Positions 1-7,990 of a DNA stretch of 64,000 bases are shown here, piece after piece; position 1 is the stretch's first letter, and each line of letters opens with the position of its first letter. Under the pieces are notes generated by a model that saw nothing but the letters and a program-made list of their open reading frames with translations, had not been told where the DNA came from and ran no database searches. Source of the DNA: Sporosarcina sp. NCCP-2716 (GTDB lineage: Bacteria; Bacillota; Bacilli; Bacillales_A; Planococcaceae); assembly GCF_023707985.1 (NCBI RefSeq), contig NZ_BRCF01000001.1:121967-185966 (forward strand), written 5' to 3'. A program made the position numbers and the translations under genes.

Positions 1-251
1 TTAGTGACCGAGGAAGTGAATTTGGGGTATCACCGGTCAGTAAGGGGAGTTCGTATTGCCTGGGATGGTGCATTTAGAGCGACGTCGGTCACTAAGGAGT
101 GCTCTTAGTGACCGAAAGCATGTATTTAATGCACCTCCGGTCACTAGGCGGCGTTTTTATTACCCGCGAGCATGCTCTCCCGGCATCACCGGTCACTAGT
201 CCGCGTCCTTACCGCCCTGCACTGCGCTCTCCCGGCATCCTCGGTCACTAA
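1..251. repeat. 52-bp period palindromic tandem array 1
   Basis: Five units start at 1, 53, 105, 157 and 209, exactly 52 bp apart. Each is a 43-bp segment bounded by TTAGTGACCG-like and CGGTCACTAA-like 10-mers, which are inverted copies of each other, followed by a 9-bp linker. The unit at 53 has a degraded left end and those at 157 and 209 have variant left ends. The inner 23 bp differ between units, although 157 and 209 share a ctctcccggcatc stretch. Read the other way, this is a 29-bp palindrome alternating with 23-bp variable segments. No ORF is supported here. The array may continue left of the window. Function unknown. Confidence 0.85.
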
Positions 252-377
252 AAATCATTCCACGCATCCCCGCCAGTGCAGATCACAACCGCTGTCACTC
301 ACAAACATTCCCGCGTGCGGAAAAATCGCGGAAGATACGGTATGATAGTGGGGAAAGTATCGAAAGGGGTAATGGGG

Positions 378-1241
378 ATGACATATAAGATCGGGTTCAT
401 CGGAACAGGGGTCATGGGGGCGAGCATCGTCCGTCATTTGCTGACGGCGGGACATGCGGTCACCGTCTTCACTCGTACGAAAGCGAAAGCCGAACCGCTT
501 CTGGAAGCAGGGGCCGGATGGGCGCCTGCAGTACAGGATGCTGTCCGCGGAGCGGATATCGTGTTCACGATGGTCGGCTATCCGTCGGACGTGGAGGAAG
601 TGTATTTCGGGCAAGACGGTATCCTGGCGACCGGTTCAGCAGGACAAGTGCTGGTGGATATGACGACTTCGAGTCCGGCGCTCGCGAAACGGATCGAAAC
701 AGCCGCTGAAGAGAAAGGCATGAAGTCGTTGGACGCGCCTGTTTCCGGCGGAGACGTCGGCGCGCGCAACGGCACGCTGTCGATCATGTGCGGAGGAGAA
801 GAAGCGGTGTTCGAACAAGTGAAGCCGGTCTTCGACGTGTTCGGCAGCCGTGTCATGCTGCAGGGGCCGGCCGGGGCGGGCCAGCATACGAAAATGAGCA
901 ATCAGCTCGCAATCGCGACGAACATTATCGGAGTTTGTGAAGCGCTGGCGTACGCTCAAAAAGCGGGACTCGACGCAGAGAAGGTTCTCGAATCGATCGC
1001 TACGGGGGCGGCGGGCTCCTGGTCGCTGTCCAATCTCGGGCCGCGCATGCTCGCAGGCAATTTCGAACCCGGTTTCTACACGAAGCACTTCCTGAAGGAT
1101 CTGCACATCGCACTCGAAGAGGCAAAAGCGATGGAGCTTCCGCTGCCGGGGCTCGAGCTTGCGATCAGCCTGTACGAAGACTTGAGCAATCAGGGATTCA
1201 GCGACAAAGGGACCCAAGTGCTGTTCAAGTATTACGAGTGA
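378..1241 (+). CDS. ykwC: Beta-hydroxyacid dehydrogenase, YkwC type
   Basis: A 287-residue NAD(P)-dependent dehydrogenase of the 3-hydroxyisobutyrate dehydrogenase family, cytosolic, of unknown natural substrate. The Rossmann motif GFIGTGVMG is at the N-terminus, the substrate motif DAPVSGG in the middle, and the catalytic lysine in GAGQHTKMSNQ. Length and sequence match B. subtilis YkwC (about 288 aa). I chose the ATG at 378 because AAAGGGG at 363-369 lies 8 bases upstream; an in-frame ATG at 372 is too close to it. The open frame extends further upstream (to 276) but without family similarity. It stands alone between repeat array 1 and a shared hairpin terminator with ykyB. Confidence 0.88.
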   Translation: MTYKIGFIGTGVMGASIVRHLLTAGHAVTVFTRTKAKAEPLLEAGAGWAPAVQDAVRGADIVFTMVGYPSDVEEVYFGQDGILATGSAGQVLVDMTTSSPALAKRIETAAEEKGMKSLDAPVSGGDVGARNGTLSIMCGGEEAVFEQVKPVFDVFGSRVMLQGPAGAGQHTKMSNQLAIATNIIGVCEALAYAQKAGLDAEKVLESIATGAAGSWSLSNLGPRMLAGNFEPGFYTKHFLKDLHIALEEAKAMELPLPGLELAISLYEDLSNQGFSDKGTQVLFKYYE

Positions 1242-1244
1242 AAA

Positions 1245-1272
1245 AAAGGACATGCCCGCGGGCATGTCCTTT
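1245..1272. terminator. Bidirectional terminator ykwC/ykyB
   Basis: A perfect 14-bp inverted repeat with no unpaired loop bases in the duplex form, flanked by an A-run on the left (1241-1247) and T-rich sequence on the right. It lies between the convergent ykwC and ykyB genes and its right end overlaps the ykyB stop codon. Confidence 0.85.
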
Positions 1273-1738
1273 ACCGTTTTCCGTCCAAGTAGGAGGAGCG
1301 GAACGAGTCTGTATTCGTCACACGTTTTTTCTTCTGAAGCTGCGGTTTCGGAGCGGCCTGGACCGGTTTTTCGCCGGCGCCTCCTGTAAAAGCCGTCAGC
1401 AGGTCGCGGGCCGCCTTCAGGCTCATCCGCTCCTGGGGGTTCCTGAACTGCATGTCCTGCTCACCGAGATGCGGGAGCTTGGCGAAGTCCTCTTTTTCCG
1501 GCAGCGTGTGGAACAGGAAATCTCCGCAGCGGACAAGGACGGTGGAATGCTGCTTGCTGAACCTCGGATTCTCCACAAAATGCAGACCGACTTTCTCCGC
1601 ATCGCCAGATTGCAGCAGTTTGTCGATCGATTGTTTCTTCAGCTGGTACAGCGGGCGGTTATCCGGCGCTGTCTTCGCGTGGCGGTTCACCGTATAGATC
1701 GCCACCGCCAAGTCGCGGAGTGCGGCTCGTTCTGTCAA
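1271..1738 (-). CDS. ykyB: YkyB family protein
   Basis: A 155-residue protein of the YkyB family (Pfam YkyB). Characteristic stretches are AIYTVNRHAKTAP, GLHFVENPRFS, LPHLGEQDMQFRNP and MSLKAARDLL, all closely paralleled in B. subtilis YkyB (about 154 aa). The C-terminal third is basic and proline-rich. The start is a TTG (1738-1736) with GGAGGGG five bases upstream. No biochemical role is established. It converges on ykwC and is monocistronic as far as can be seen. Confidence 0.85.
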   Translation of the reverse strand: MTERAALRDLAVAIYTVNRHAKTAPDNRPLYQLKKQSIDKLLQSGDAEKVGLHFVENPRFSKQHSTVLVRCGDFLFHTLPEKEDFAKLPHLGEQDMQFRNPQERMSLKAARDLLTAFTGGAGEKPVQAAPKPQLQKKKRVTNTDSFRSSYLDGKR

Positions 1739-1870
1739 AGAATCCCCTCCTTTCCCTTTTTACTCGAAAATGACAAGTTGACAGTATTGTACTAGGATTT
1801 CAGCGAGAAGTACATACAAATGGCGGGAACAGGGAAATTATCGCGTAAACTATGAAAACAGATGAGACAG

Positions 1871-1918
1871 ATGAAAGATTATCTGAATTGTGGTAAAGTT
1901 TGAATGAACATTCATTCA
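1871..1918 (+). promoter_or_regulatory. fadH promoter with FadR-type operator
   Basis: The palindrome TGAATGAACATTCATTCA (1901-1918) matches the operator consensus of Bacillus FadR (TGAATGAMTANTCATTCA) at 17 of 18 positions. FadR is the TetR-family repressor of fatty acid beta-oxidation, released by long-chain acyl-CoA. A candidate sigma-A promoter lies just upstream: ATGAAA (1871-1876), 17 bp, and extended -10 TGGTAAAGT (TAAAGT at 1894-1899), so the operator would cover the transcription start. Confidence 0.8.
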
Positions 1919-1936
1919 TCATAAGGGGGAATTCAT

Positions 1937-2695
1937 ATGACAGACCAGAAAGTCATCATCGTGACGGGCGGTTCGAATGGAATGGGGAAATATATGGCGA
2001 AAAAGTTTGCGGATGATGGAGCGAAGGTCATCATCACGGGCAGGGACGAAGAGAAGCTGGCAGCTGCAAAAAAAGAGATCGGGGACAATGCCTATCCGTT
2101 CCAGATGGACGTGCGCCAGCTGGAGACGATCGAAGCGATGATCCGGTATGCGGACGAGACATTCGGGAGGATTGACGGCCTTGTCAATAATGCCGCTGGG
2201 AATTTCCTCGTCCATGCGGAGGACCTGTCGCCGAACGGCTGGAAATCGGTCATCGATATCGTACTGAATGGGACGTTCTACTGTTCGAGCGCGGTCATGA
2301 ACTATTGGAAAGAGAAAGGGCAGAAAGGGGCGATCCTCAATATGCTGGCTACCTATGCGTGGGATGCCGGACCTGGTGTCGTCCATTCGGCGGCGGCGAA
2401 AGCGGGCGTCATGTCACTGACCCGCACGCTCGCAGTCGAATGGGGCCGGAAATACGGCGTGCGGGTCAACGGGATCGCTCCGGGACCGATCGAGCGGACA
2501 GGCGGCGCCGAAAAGCTGTTCCAGTCCGAAGAGGCGGCGCAGCGCACGATCGAGTCGGTACCGCTCGGCCGGGTCGGCCGGCCGGAAGAGATCGCCGAGC
2601 TTGCAGCGTTCATCATGTCCGACAAAGCATCTTACATGAACGGGGAGATCGTGACGCTCGATGGCGGGCAATGGCTGAACCAATTTCCGTTCTGA
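1937..2695 (+). CDS. fadH: 2,4-dienoyl-CoA reductase (SDR family)
   Basis: A 252-residue short-chain dehydrogenase, length and sequence as B. subtilis FadH (YkuF), which reduces 2,4-dienoyl-CoA during oxidation of unsaturated fatty acids. The nucleotide-binding motif is TGGSNGMGKYMA, followed by VNNAAGNF. The usual YxxxK site region reads HSAAAKAGVMSL, so the tyrosine is absent, as is common in the DECR/PECR subgroup. The ATG at 1937 follows AAGGGGGA at 1923-1930. The upstream FadR-type operator independently supports a role in fatty acid degradation. Confidence 0.88.
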   Translation: MTDQKVIIVTGGSNGMGKYMAKKFADDGAKVIITGRDEEKLAAAKKEIGDNAYPFQMDVRQLETIEAMIRYADETFGRIDGLVNNAAGNFLVHAEDLSPNGWKSVIDIVLNGTFYCSSAVMNYWKEKGQKGAILNMLATYAWDAGPGVVHSAAAKAGVMSLTRTLAVEWGRKYGVRVNGIAPGPIERTGGAEKLFQSEEAAQRTIESVPLGRVGRPEEIAELAAFIMSDKASYMNGEIVTLDGGQWLNQFPF

Positions 2696-2774
2696 CGGTT
2701 AGTTTCCTGGCGACTGCACACGCTAACGATGCAGGCAGCCTTCAATACTGCTGCGTGCGGAAGGAGTGTAGGCG

Positions 2775-3014
2775 TTGTTCGATATATGGATGGTTCCGAT
2801 TGCAGTCGTCATCGCGGTCATCGTCCTGATCGGTCTGTTCTCGGTGTTGAAAAAGCCGGCGTATAATCCGGAAGGGGTGCTGAACCGGCAGGACCGCAGC
2901 GTGGCCGAGCCGATCGAGGATCACCCGTTCACGCTGAACCCGATCTTGTGGGTGATTCTTGTTGCCGCTCTGTTCGTCGGGATTATTATTATGTACTACT
3001 GGGCCTCTTACTAA
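2775..3014 (+). CDS. Small two-TM membrane protein
   Basis: A 79-residue protein I do not recognise. Residues 5-25 and about 56-77 are hydrophobic and should span the membrane; the short polar segment between them (KKPAYNPEGVLNRQDRS) is likely on one face. The TTG start at 2775 is set by AAGGAG at 2761-2766, 8 bases upstream. It follows fadH by 79 bp with no terminator between them, so it may be co-transcribed with fadH and under FadR. Its stop codon lies in the loop of the terminator at 3003-3030. Confidence 0.65.
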   Translation: MFDIWMVPIAVVIAVIVLIGLFSVLKKPAYNPEGVLNRQDRSVAEPIEDHPFTLNPILWVILVAALFVGIIIMYYWASY

Positions 3015-3030
3015 CCAAGAGGCTTTTTTT
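3003..3030 (+). terminator. Terminator after small membrane gene
   Basis: GCCTCTT (3003-3009) pairs with AAGAGGC (3017-3023), followed by seven T. Confidence 0.85.
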
Positions 3031-3145
3031 GTGAGAAAAAATTCCCAGTTGTTTTACGGCCTTCCTTCATTTTTCAGACGGCTCTGTGATATAGTAGAGA
3101 AGCAGCATGGAAGGGTACAAGTTGCTGCTGGAGGAGCGGTTTACA

Positions 3146-3586
3146 TTGGTTGCTTTGAACAATAATGAATTTTTAGTGATGCCGATTTCCGATTATTTGA
3201 TCCCTGCTGATAAAGTGGCTCACGTGCAGATCGGCAACAATGCGGAGCACGCGCTGCTCGTGCTGACCAAGACAGGTTACTCGGCGATTCCTGTGCTCGA
3301 TGCAAAGTATAAGCTGCAGGGGCTGCTCGGTATCGGGATGATTACGGACGCCATCCTCGGCCTTGAGCGAATTGAATATGAGCGGCTGTCGGAGCTGAAG
3401 GTCGATGGGATCATGCAGACCGATCTGCCCGTGATCCGGACGACGGACCGTTTCCAGAAAGGGCTGGATCTGCTCATCAACCATACGTTCCTTTGTGTGA
3501 CGGAAGATGACGGCACGTTCGCCGGGATCCTGACACGCCGGGTGATGCTGAAACAATTCAAGAAGTATGTATACAGTGCAAAATAA
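3146..3586 (+). CDS. darB: CBS-domain c-di-AMP receptor DarB (YkuL)
   Basis: A 146-residue protein made of two CBS motifs with little else, matching B. subtilis YkuL/DarB (147 aa) in length and in stretches such as ADKVAHVQIGNN, HALLVLTKTGYSAIPVLD and FTRRV-like LTRRVMLK near the C-terminus. In B. subtilis, DarB binds c-di-AMP and, when ligand-free, binds the (p)ppGpp synthetase Rel and pyruvate carboxylase. The TTG at 3146 is chosen because GGAGGAG at 3130-3136 lies 9 bases upstream; an upstream ATG (3107) has no such site. The ykuL-ccpC adjacency is as in B. subtilis. Confidence 0.8.
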   Translation: MVALNNNEFLVMPISDYLIPADKVAHVQIGNNAEHALLVLTKTGYSAIPVLDAKYKLQGLLGIGMITDAILGLERIEYERLSELKVDGIMQTDLPVIRTTDRFQKGLDLLINHTFLCVTEDDGTFAGILTRRVMLKQFKKYVYSAK

Positions 3587-3619
3587 TATCATTGCCGGGT
3601 CACGGTCCGGCTGATCTGA

Positions 3620-3652
3620 AGAGGCTCTTTTTCCATGAAGAGCCTCTTTTTT
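3620..3652 (+). terminator. Terminator after darB
   Basis: AGAGGCTCTT (3620-3629) pairs with AAGAGCCTCT (3638-3647), followed by a T-run. It separates darB from ccpC and argues against the longer ccpC start at 3635. Confidence 0.88.
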
Positions 3653-3682
3653 AATAGAGTGACAGATGAGAGGAAGAGGCGT

Positions 3683-4576
3683 ATGAATACTTCGGAGATT
3701 ATTAAGATGCTGGCGGAGGAAGGGAATATGCGGAAAGCGGCGGACCGGCTGTTCATCTCCCAGCCGGCATTGTCCCAGCGGTTGCAGTCGATTGAGAAGG
3801 AGTGGGGTGCCAAGCTGTTCGTCCGGTCGCAGAAAGGGCTTGTGCCGACGGCTGCCGGGGAGCTCGTCATCGACTATGCGAAGGAGATCGTGCAGAAAAA
3901 GGAGGAGACGCTGGAGCGGATCGCTTCGCTTGCGGACCGGGTGCACGGGACGCTGAACATCGCTTGTGCATCGATTGTCGGACAGACATGGCTGCCGGAA
4001 GTGCTGAAGGACTTCGTCAAGCGGTATCCCGATGCGAAGATTTCGCTCATGACCGGCTGGACGTCGGAGATCCTGCGGGCGCTCTATGAAGGCGAGGCCC
4101 ATGTCGGCATAGTGCGGGGAGAAGTGGAATGGAACAGCCGGCGGACGTATCTGTTCCGCGACCAGCTCTATCTCGTGGATCAGGAAATAACGTCGATTGA
4201 TCAGCTGAAAGATACAGATCGTCCGTACATCCAGTTCAAGAGCGATTCGAACTACTACATGGAAATTCAGCAATGGTGGCAGAAACATTTTTCGAGGAAG
4301 CCGGGACGACAGCTGACGGTAGATCAGATGGAGACATGCCGCCAGCTTGCCCTAAACGGCATCGGCTACGCCATCCTGCCGTCCATCACGCTGCGGGGCG
4401 ATGAGCAGGTGAATAAGATTCCCCTGCTGAACAGTGAAGCGGAATTCGAATTGACGCGCGATACGTATCTGATCGGGTATGAGTCGATTTTCGGCCTGAA
4501 ACAGGTACAGGCGTTCACATCGGTTATCGAAGAACACGCGGACATGCTGCGAAAAGGTTCCACATTGCTTGAATAG
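3683..4576 (+). CDS. ccpC: LysR-family regulator CcpC
   Basis: A 297-residue LysR-type regulator. The N-terminal winged helix-turn-helix contains EEGNMRKAADRLFISQPALSQRL and the C-terminal part is a periplasmic-binding-like effector domain. It closely follows B. subtilis CcpC (293 aa), the citrate-responsive repressor of citZ and citB; shared stretches include WLPEVLKDFV, IQFKSDS and NGIGYAILPS. The ATG at 3683 was chosen over 3635 because the latter lies within the preceding terminator. A purine-rich GAGGAAGAGG sequence precedes it. No citrate-cycle target is visible in this window, but pycA and pdh are present. Confidence 0.88.
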   Translation: MNTSEIIKMLAEEGNMRKAADRLFISQPALSQRLQSIEKEWGAKLFVRSQKGLVPTAAGELVIDYAKEIVQKKEETLERIASLADRVHGTLNIACASIVGQTWLPEVLKDFVKRYPDAKISLMTGWTSEILRALYEGEAHVGIVRGEVEWNSRRTYLFRDQLYLVDQEITSIDQLKDTDRPYIQFKSDSNYYMEIQQWWQKHFSRKPGRQLTVDQMETCRQLALNGIGYAILPSITLRGDEQVNKIPLLNSEAEFELTRDTYLIGYESIFGLKQVQAFTSVIEEHADMLRKGSTLLE

Positions 4577-4583
4577 TGCAACT

Positions 4584-4613
4584 TTTACCAGATTTACACG
4601 TACTAACTATTAT
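4584..4613 (+). promoter_or_regulatory. Candidate promoter of the MoxR/vWA operon
   Basis: TTTACC (4584-4589), an 18-bp spacer and TATTAT (4608-4613) in the gap after ccpC. It is the best sigma-A candidate in this short gap, but the -35 match is partial. Confidence 0.4.
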
Positions 4614-4640
4614 CACACAAACAAGTCAGAAAGCGAGGCG

Positions 4641-7043
4641 ATGAGAAGGATGCACGCATGGAAGGTTTTTGGACGGCTGCTGACGGCTGTATTTCTAATG
4701 GTTCTGCTGATACCCGCACGTCAGGCATTGGCAGTGCCGGATTTATCTATTTCAGTTTCAGCAGGACTGGACAGCAAAACGAAAGACGGGGAAGGCGCAC
4801 CGGTCGTCTTCACCATTGAAAACAAAGGCAGTTCCTTTACCGGCGACCTGGTCTTCGACACGACGGCGGGCCAGTCGTCAGGTGCAGGCCGCGTGGTGCC
4901 GGTCACTGTCGGGCAAGGGGAGAAACAGACCGTCTCGATGATCGTCGAGTCCCTGGAAGACCCGAACATGTACGGCGGCCAAGTGAAGAAAAACGTCTTC
5001 CTGTATGAAAACGGCTGGAAGAGCGGGAAGGAGATCGCCCACTCCGGCACCCAGCTCGTGACGTCCATGTCCTTTCCGCGTGAGACCCTTTTCGTCGCGG
5101 GTCTTGCGGACAATATCGACCGGCTGTCGTCTTTGAAGGACATTCAGCTGACAGGCTTCCAGGGCATGGAATTGCTGAACCTGTCAAAAGGGGATGCAGC
5201 TCCTCTGCCAAGTGAAGCTGCAGGCTGGGGAGCGGTGGATATCGTCGCTGCCGACCGGTTTGCAGTAGCCGATCTGACAGCCGCCCAGCAGGACGCGATG
5301 CTTGAATGGGTGAAGAGCGGCGGGATCCTGCTGCTCGGCGCTTCCGATAACGCGGCTGCTGAAGCAGGTGTTTTCCGGGAGTATTTGCCGTTGGAATTAT
5401 CATCGGCCAAGGAACTGCCGCCCAAGCTGTTCAATGACAAGTTCAAGGATCCGGTTCCCGGGTACGGTTCCGCCCTTGCTGCAGACGCAAAAGCCGTCGC
5501 CGAAACGGACGGTGTGATCCTTGCGGCTGCACGTCCTGTCAACGACGGGATTGTCGTCCAGACTTCCTTCACGATCGGAAGCGACGCATTCCGCTCGGCG
5601 ATCGGAGCGAAACGCTTCTGGTCGGATCTGCTGAAAACGAGCGGGATGCTGACGGCGCAGCGTCCGGTGCAGCCGTATTATTCCAGTCCGGCGGATGACC
5701 TGTCGTGGTCGGTCGCACAGACGAATGAGCTGTTCCCGTCCTTCAAAGTGTCCGCGCCGCTGCTGGCGGGTTTCATCCTGATCTATCTCTTCATGGCCAT
5801 CCCGGTCCTCTATGTATTTTTACGGAAAAAGGATAAGCGGGAGCATGCGTGGTGGATCATCCCGGCCGCTGCGGTCGCAGTATCCATCGCCATCTTCGCT
5901 TACGGGGCCAAGGACCGTCTTGGGAAATCGCAGCTCCAGCATTCCGCTATCTATGAAGTGGGGCCGGACAGCCGGTTATCCGGTTATTACGTCGAATCCC
6001 TGCTGACGGACAAAAGCGGTGAGTTCTCCTTTGGGGTACAGAAACCGAGCACCGTCCTTGTGAGTTCATCCATGACGAATGTCTTCGGCGGCAACGGCCG
6101 TGCGCATGACAGGGCGGTCGTCGAAAAGGGCACCTCCGAAGAATTGCTGACGTACCGGAATCTAGGATTTTGGAACGTCGCCTCCTTCTACGGCCGGACC
6201 GAGATGGAAAGCGCAGGCAGCTTCGATACGGACCTGACATTCAAAGAAGGCCTGCTGACCGGCACAGTGACGAACACATTCCCGTTCGCCTTGGATGACG
6301 TCCTCCTGCTGACCGGCAGCAAGAAGATCTCCCTCGGTGCCGTTGCGGCAGGAGAGACGATCTCCGTCAAGAAGGAGATCAAAGCAAGCGTCCTCGGCGG
6401 GAGATCCTCCTTCCAGATGGGCTCCATGGGCCAGATGGCGGCCAGTCAGGAGGATCTGATGGAGAGCAGGAAGGAAGGGCTCCTGGAGTTTTCCGCAACG
6501 CACTTGAACAGCTCACTTAAGCCGGTTCTCGCAGGGGTCACCGGTACCCAGATCATGGAGCTTGCACTGAACGGCAGGAAAGCTTCCTCCTCACCGCTGT
6601 CCATCGTCCTGCAGCCGGTCGATATCGAAACCGTGCTGTCGGGATCGGTGAAGATCGACAGTGAAGCGATGCAGATGGAACTGCTGTCCGTCACCGGCCA
6701 GCCCGCCGATCTGCTGGATGAAACGACTAAGGAATATTTCTTCTACGAAGACGAATACACACAGACATGGCAGCTTCCTGAAAACTTTGTGAAGGAAGTG
6801 ACGGGATGGAGCAGTCTCCAGCTGCTCGGAACGGACTCAGCCCGCTATGAGGTCAGTATCCTGAATATAGTATCAGGCGAGTATGAACCGCTTGAAGGGA
6901 AAAGCACGCTGACTGCTGAACCAGCGGGTGATTATGTGTCAAAAGAAGGAAAAGTAACGGTCAAACTGGCGGTGACCGACAACCAGGCCGGAGACCCTGT
7001 ACATCCGCCGGAACTCCGTCTGACAGGGGAGGCTGCAAAATGA
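4641..7043 (+). CDS. Large exported membrane protein, first gene of MoxR/vWA operon
   Basis: About 800 residues, function unknown. It begins with a signal peptide (basic MRRMHAWK, hydrophobic core, cleavage probably after ARQALA). The N-terminal half looks beta-rich and extracellular, then a Rossmann-like part (VDIVAADRF, EWVKSGGILLLGAS) resembles the glutamine-amidotransferase-like domains of such operons. Near the middle, two hydrophobic segments (LLAGFILIYLFMAIPVLYVF and WWIIPAAAVAVSIAIFA) flank a charged KKDKREH loop. The C-terminal half is again beta-rich. An alternative start is the ATG at 4650. Its stop overlaps the next start by 4 bp (ATGA), so translation is coupled to the ABC ATPase. 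Confidence 0.7.
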   Translation: MRRMHAWKVFGRLLTAVFLMVLLIPARQALAVPDLSISVSAGLDSKTKDGEGAPVVFTIENKGSSFTGDLVFDTTAGQSSGAGRVVPVTVGQGEKQTVSMIVESLEDPNMYGGQVKKNVFLYENGWKSGKEIAHSGTQLVTSMSFPRETLFVAGLADNIDRLSSLKDIQLTGFQGMELLNLSKGDAAPLPSEAAGWGAVDIVAADRFAVADLTAAQQDAMLEWVKSGGILLLGASDNAAAEAGVFREYLPLELSSAKELPPKLFNDKFKDPVPGYGSALAADAKAVAETDGVILAAARPVNDGIVVQTSFTIGSDAFRSAIGAKRFWSDLLKTSGMLTAQRPVQPYYSSPADDLSWSVAQTNELFPSFKVSAPLLAGFILIYLFMAIPVLYVFLRKKDKREHAWWIIPAAAVAVSIAIFAYGAKDRLGKSQLQHSAIYEVGPDSRLSGYYVESLLTDKSGEFSFGVQKPSTVLVSSSMTNVFGGNGRAHDRAVVEKGTSEELLTYRNLGFWNVASFYGRTEMESAGSFDTDLTFKEGLLTGTVTNTFPFALDDVLLLTGSKKISLGAVAAGETISVKKEIKASVLGGRSSFQMGSMGQMAASQEDLMESRKEGLLEFSATHLNSSLKPVLAGVTGTQIMELALNGRKASSSPLSIVLQPVDIETVLSGSVKIDSEAMQMELLSVTGQPADLLDETTKEYFFYEDEYTQTWQLPENFVKEVTGWSSLQLLGTDSARYEVSILNIVSGEYEPLEGKSTLTAEPAGDYVSKEGKVTVKLAVTDNQAGDPVHPPELRLTGEAAK

Positions 7044-7990
7044 TACAGATTACGGATTTAACGAAAAAGTATGGGAACTTCACTGCTCTTGATCACCTGA
7101 CACTCACGCTGCCAGAAGGGACGGTGTTCGGATTTGTCGGGGCGAATGGAGCTGGGAAATCGACGACATTCCTCATTTTGTCGACCTTGCTGCAGCCGAC
7201 TTCCGGCACGGTCGTCATCGACGGCATCGATATTACGAAGCAGCCCGAGGAAATCCGCAGACGGATCGGCTACATGCCGGATTTCTTCGGCATCTATGAC
7301 CAGCTGAAAGCGCATGAGTACTTGGATTTCTACGGCGCAAGCTACGGGATTCCGCCGGCGGAACGGGAGCGGCTCATCACCGATCTGCTGGAGCTCGTGA
7401 ACCTGTCCGACAAACGGGACACGTACGTCGATTCACTTTCGAGGGGAATGAAACAGCGGCTCTGCCTTGCGAGAAGTCTGATCCACGACCCGAAAGTGCT
7501 CATTCTGGATGAACCGGCATCGGGTCTCGATCCGCGTGCGCGCGTCGAGATGCGGGATATACTGCGGTCGCTGAAATCGATGGGCAAGACGATCCTGATT
7601 TCTTCCCACATCTTGCCGGAACTCGCGGAGATGTGCGACGAAATCGGCGTCATTGACAGCGGCAGGCTGATAGCGCACGGGTCCGTCCCTGAGATACAGG
7701 CGCAGCTCGCGGGCGACAAGACGATCACCGTCCGGGTGGCGGGGGATCGTTCCGCGGCCGTCCCGGTGTTCGAGGAGAGTCCTTTCGTCTCCAATATCTC
7801 CCTCGGTGCAGAAACAGGTCAGCTGTCCTTCACGTTCAAAGGCGAAGATGCCGATCAGTTCCAGCTGCTTCGGTCGGCCGTCCTGGCAGGCATTCGGATC
7901 GTCTCCTTCTCGGAAGATTCAGCGGATCTCGAAGACGTCTTCATGCAGATAACGAAAGGAGCCGATCATCGTGAAAGCCAAGCTGACTAA
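7040..7990 (+). CDS. ABC transporter ATP-binding protein
   Basis: A 316-residue ABC ATPase of the CcmA/NatA class. Walker A is GANGAGKST, the Q-loop region follows RRIGYMPDFFGIYD, the signature is LSRGMKQRL, Walker B is VLILDEPASGLD, and the H-loop is in ISSHILPEL. About 100 residues after the nucleotide-binding domain form a regulatory tail. It overlaps the upstream gene by 4 bp and the downstream permease by 20 bp, so the three probably form one complex. The exported substrate is unknown. Confidence 0.85.
   Translation: MIQITDLTKKYGNFTALDHLTLTLPEGTVFGFVGANGAGKSTTFLILSTLLQPTSGTVVIDGIDITKQPEEIRRRIGYMPDFFGIYDQLKAHEYLDFYGASYGIPPAERERLITDLLELVNLSDKRDTYVDSLSRGMKQRLCLARSLIHDPKVLILDEPASGLDPRARVEMRDILRSLKSMGKTILISSHILPELAEMCDEIGVIDSGRLIAHGSVPEIQAQLAGDKTITVRVAGDRSAAVPVFEESPFVSNISLGAETGQLSFTFKGEDADQFQLLRSAVLAGIRIVSFSEDSADLEDVFMQITKGADHRESQAD

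Noticed and set aside
1-251. CRISPR array: 29-bp palindromic repeat with 23-bp variable spacers at constant period
   Set aside because: The repeats are too divergent, especially their 9-bp centres, spacers are shorter than usual, some inner segments resemble each other, and no cas gene is present in the window.
3173-4288. 371-residue ORF on the minus strand
   Set aside because: Antisense shadow of darB and ccpC, crossing a terminator; composition is His/Arg-rich and without family resemblance.
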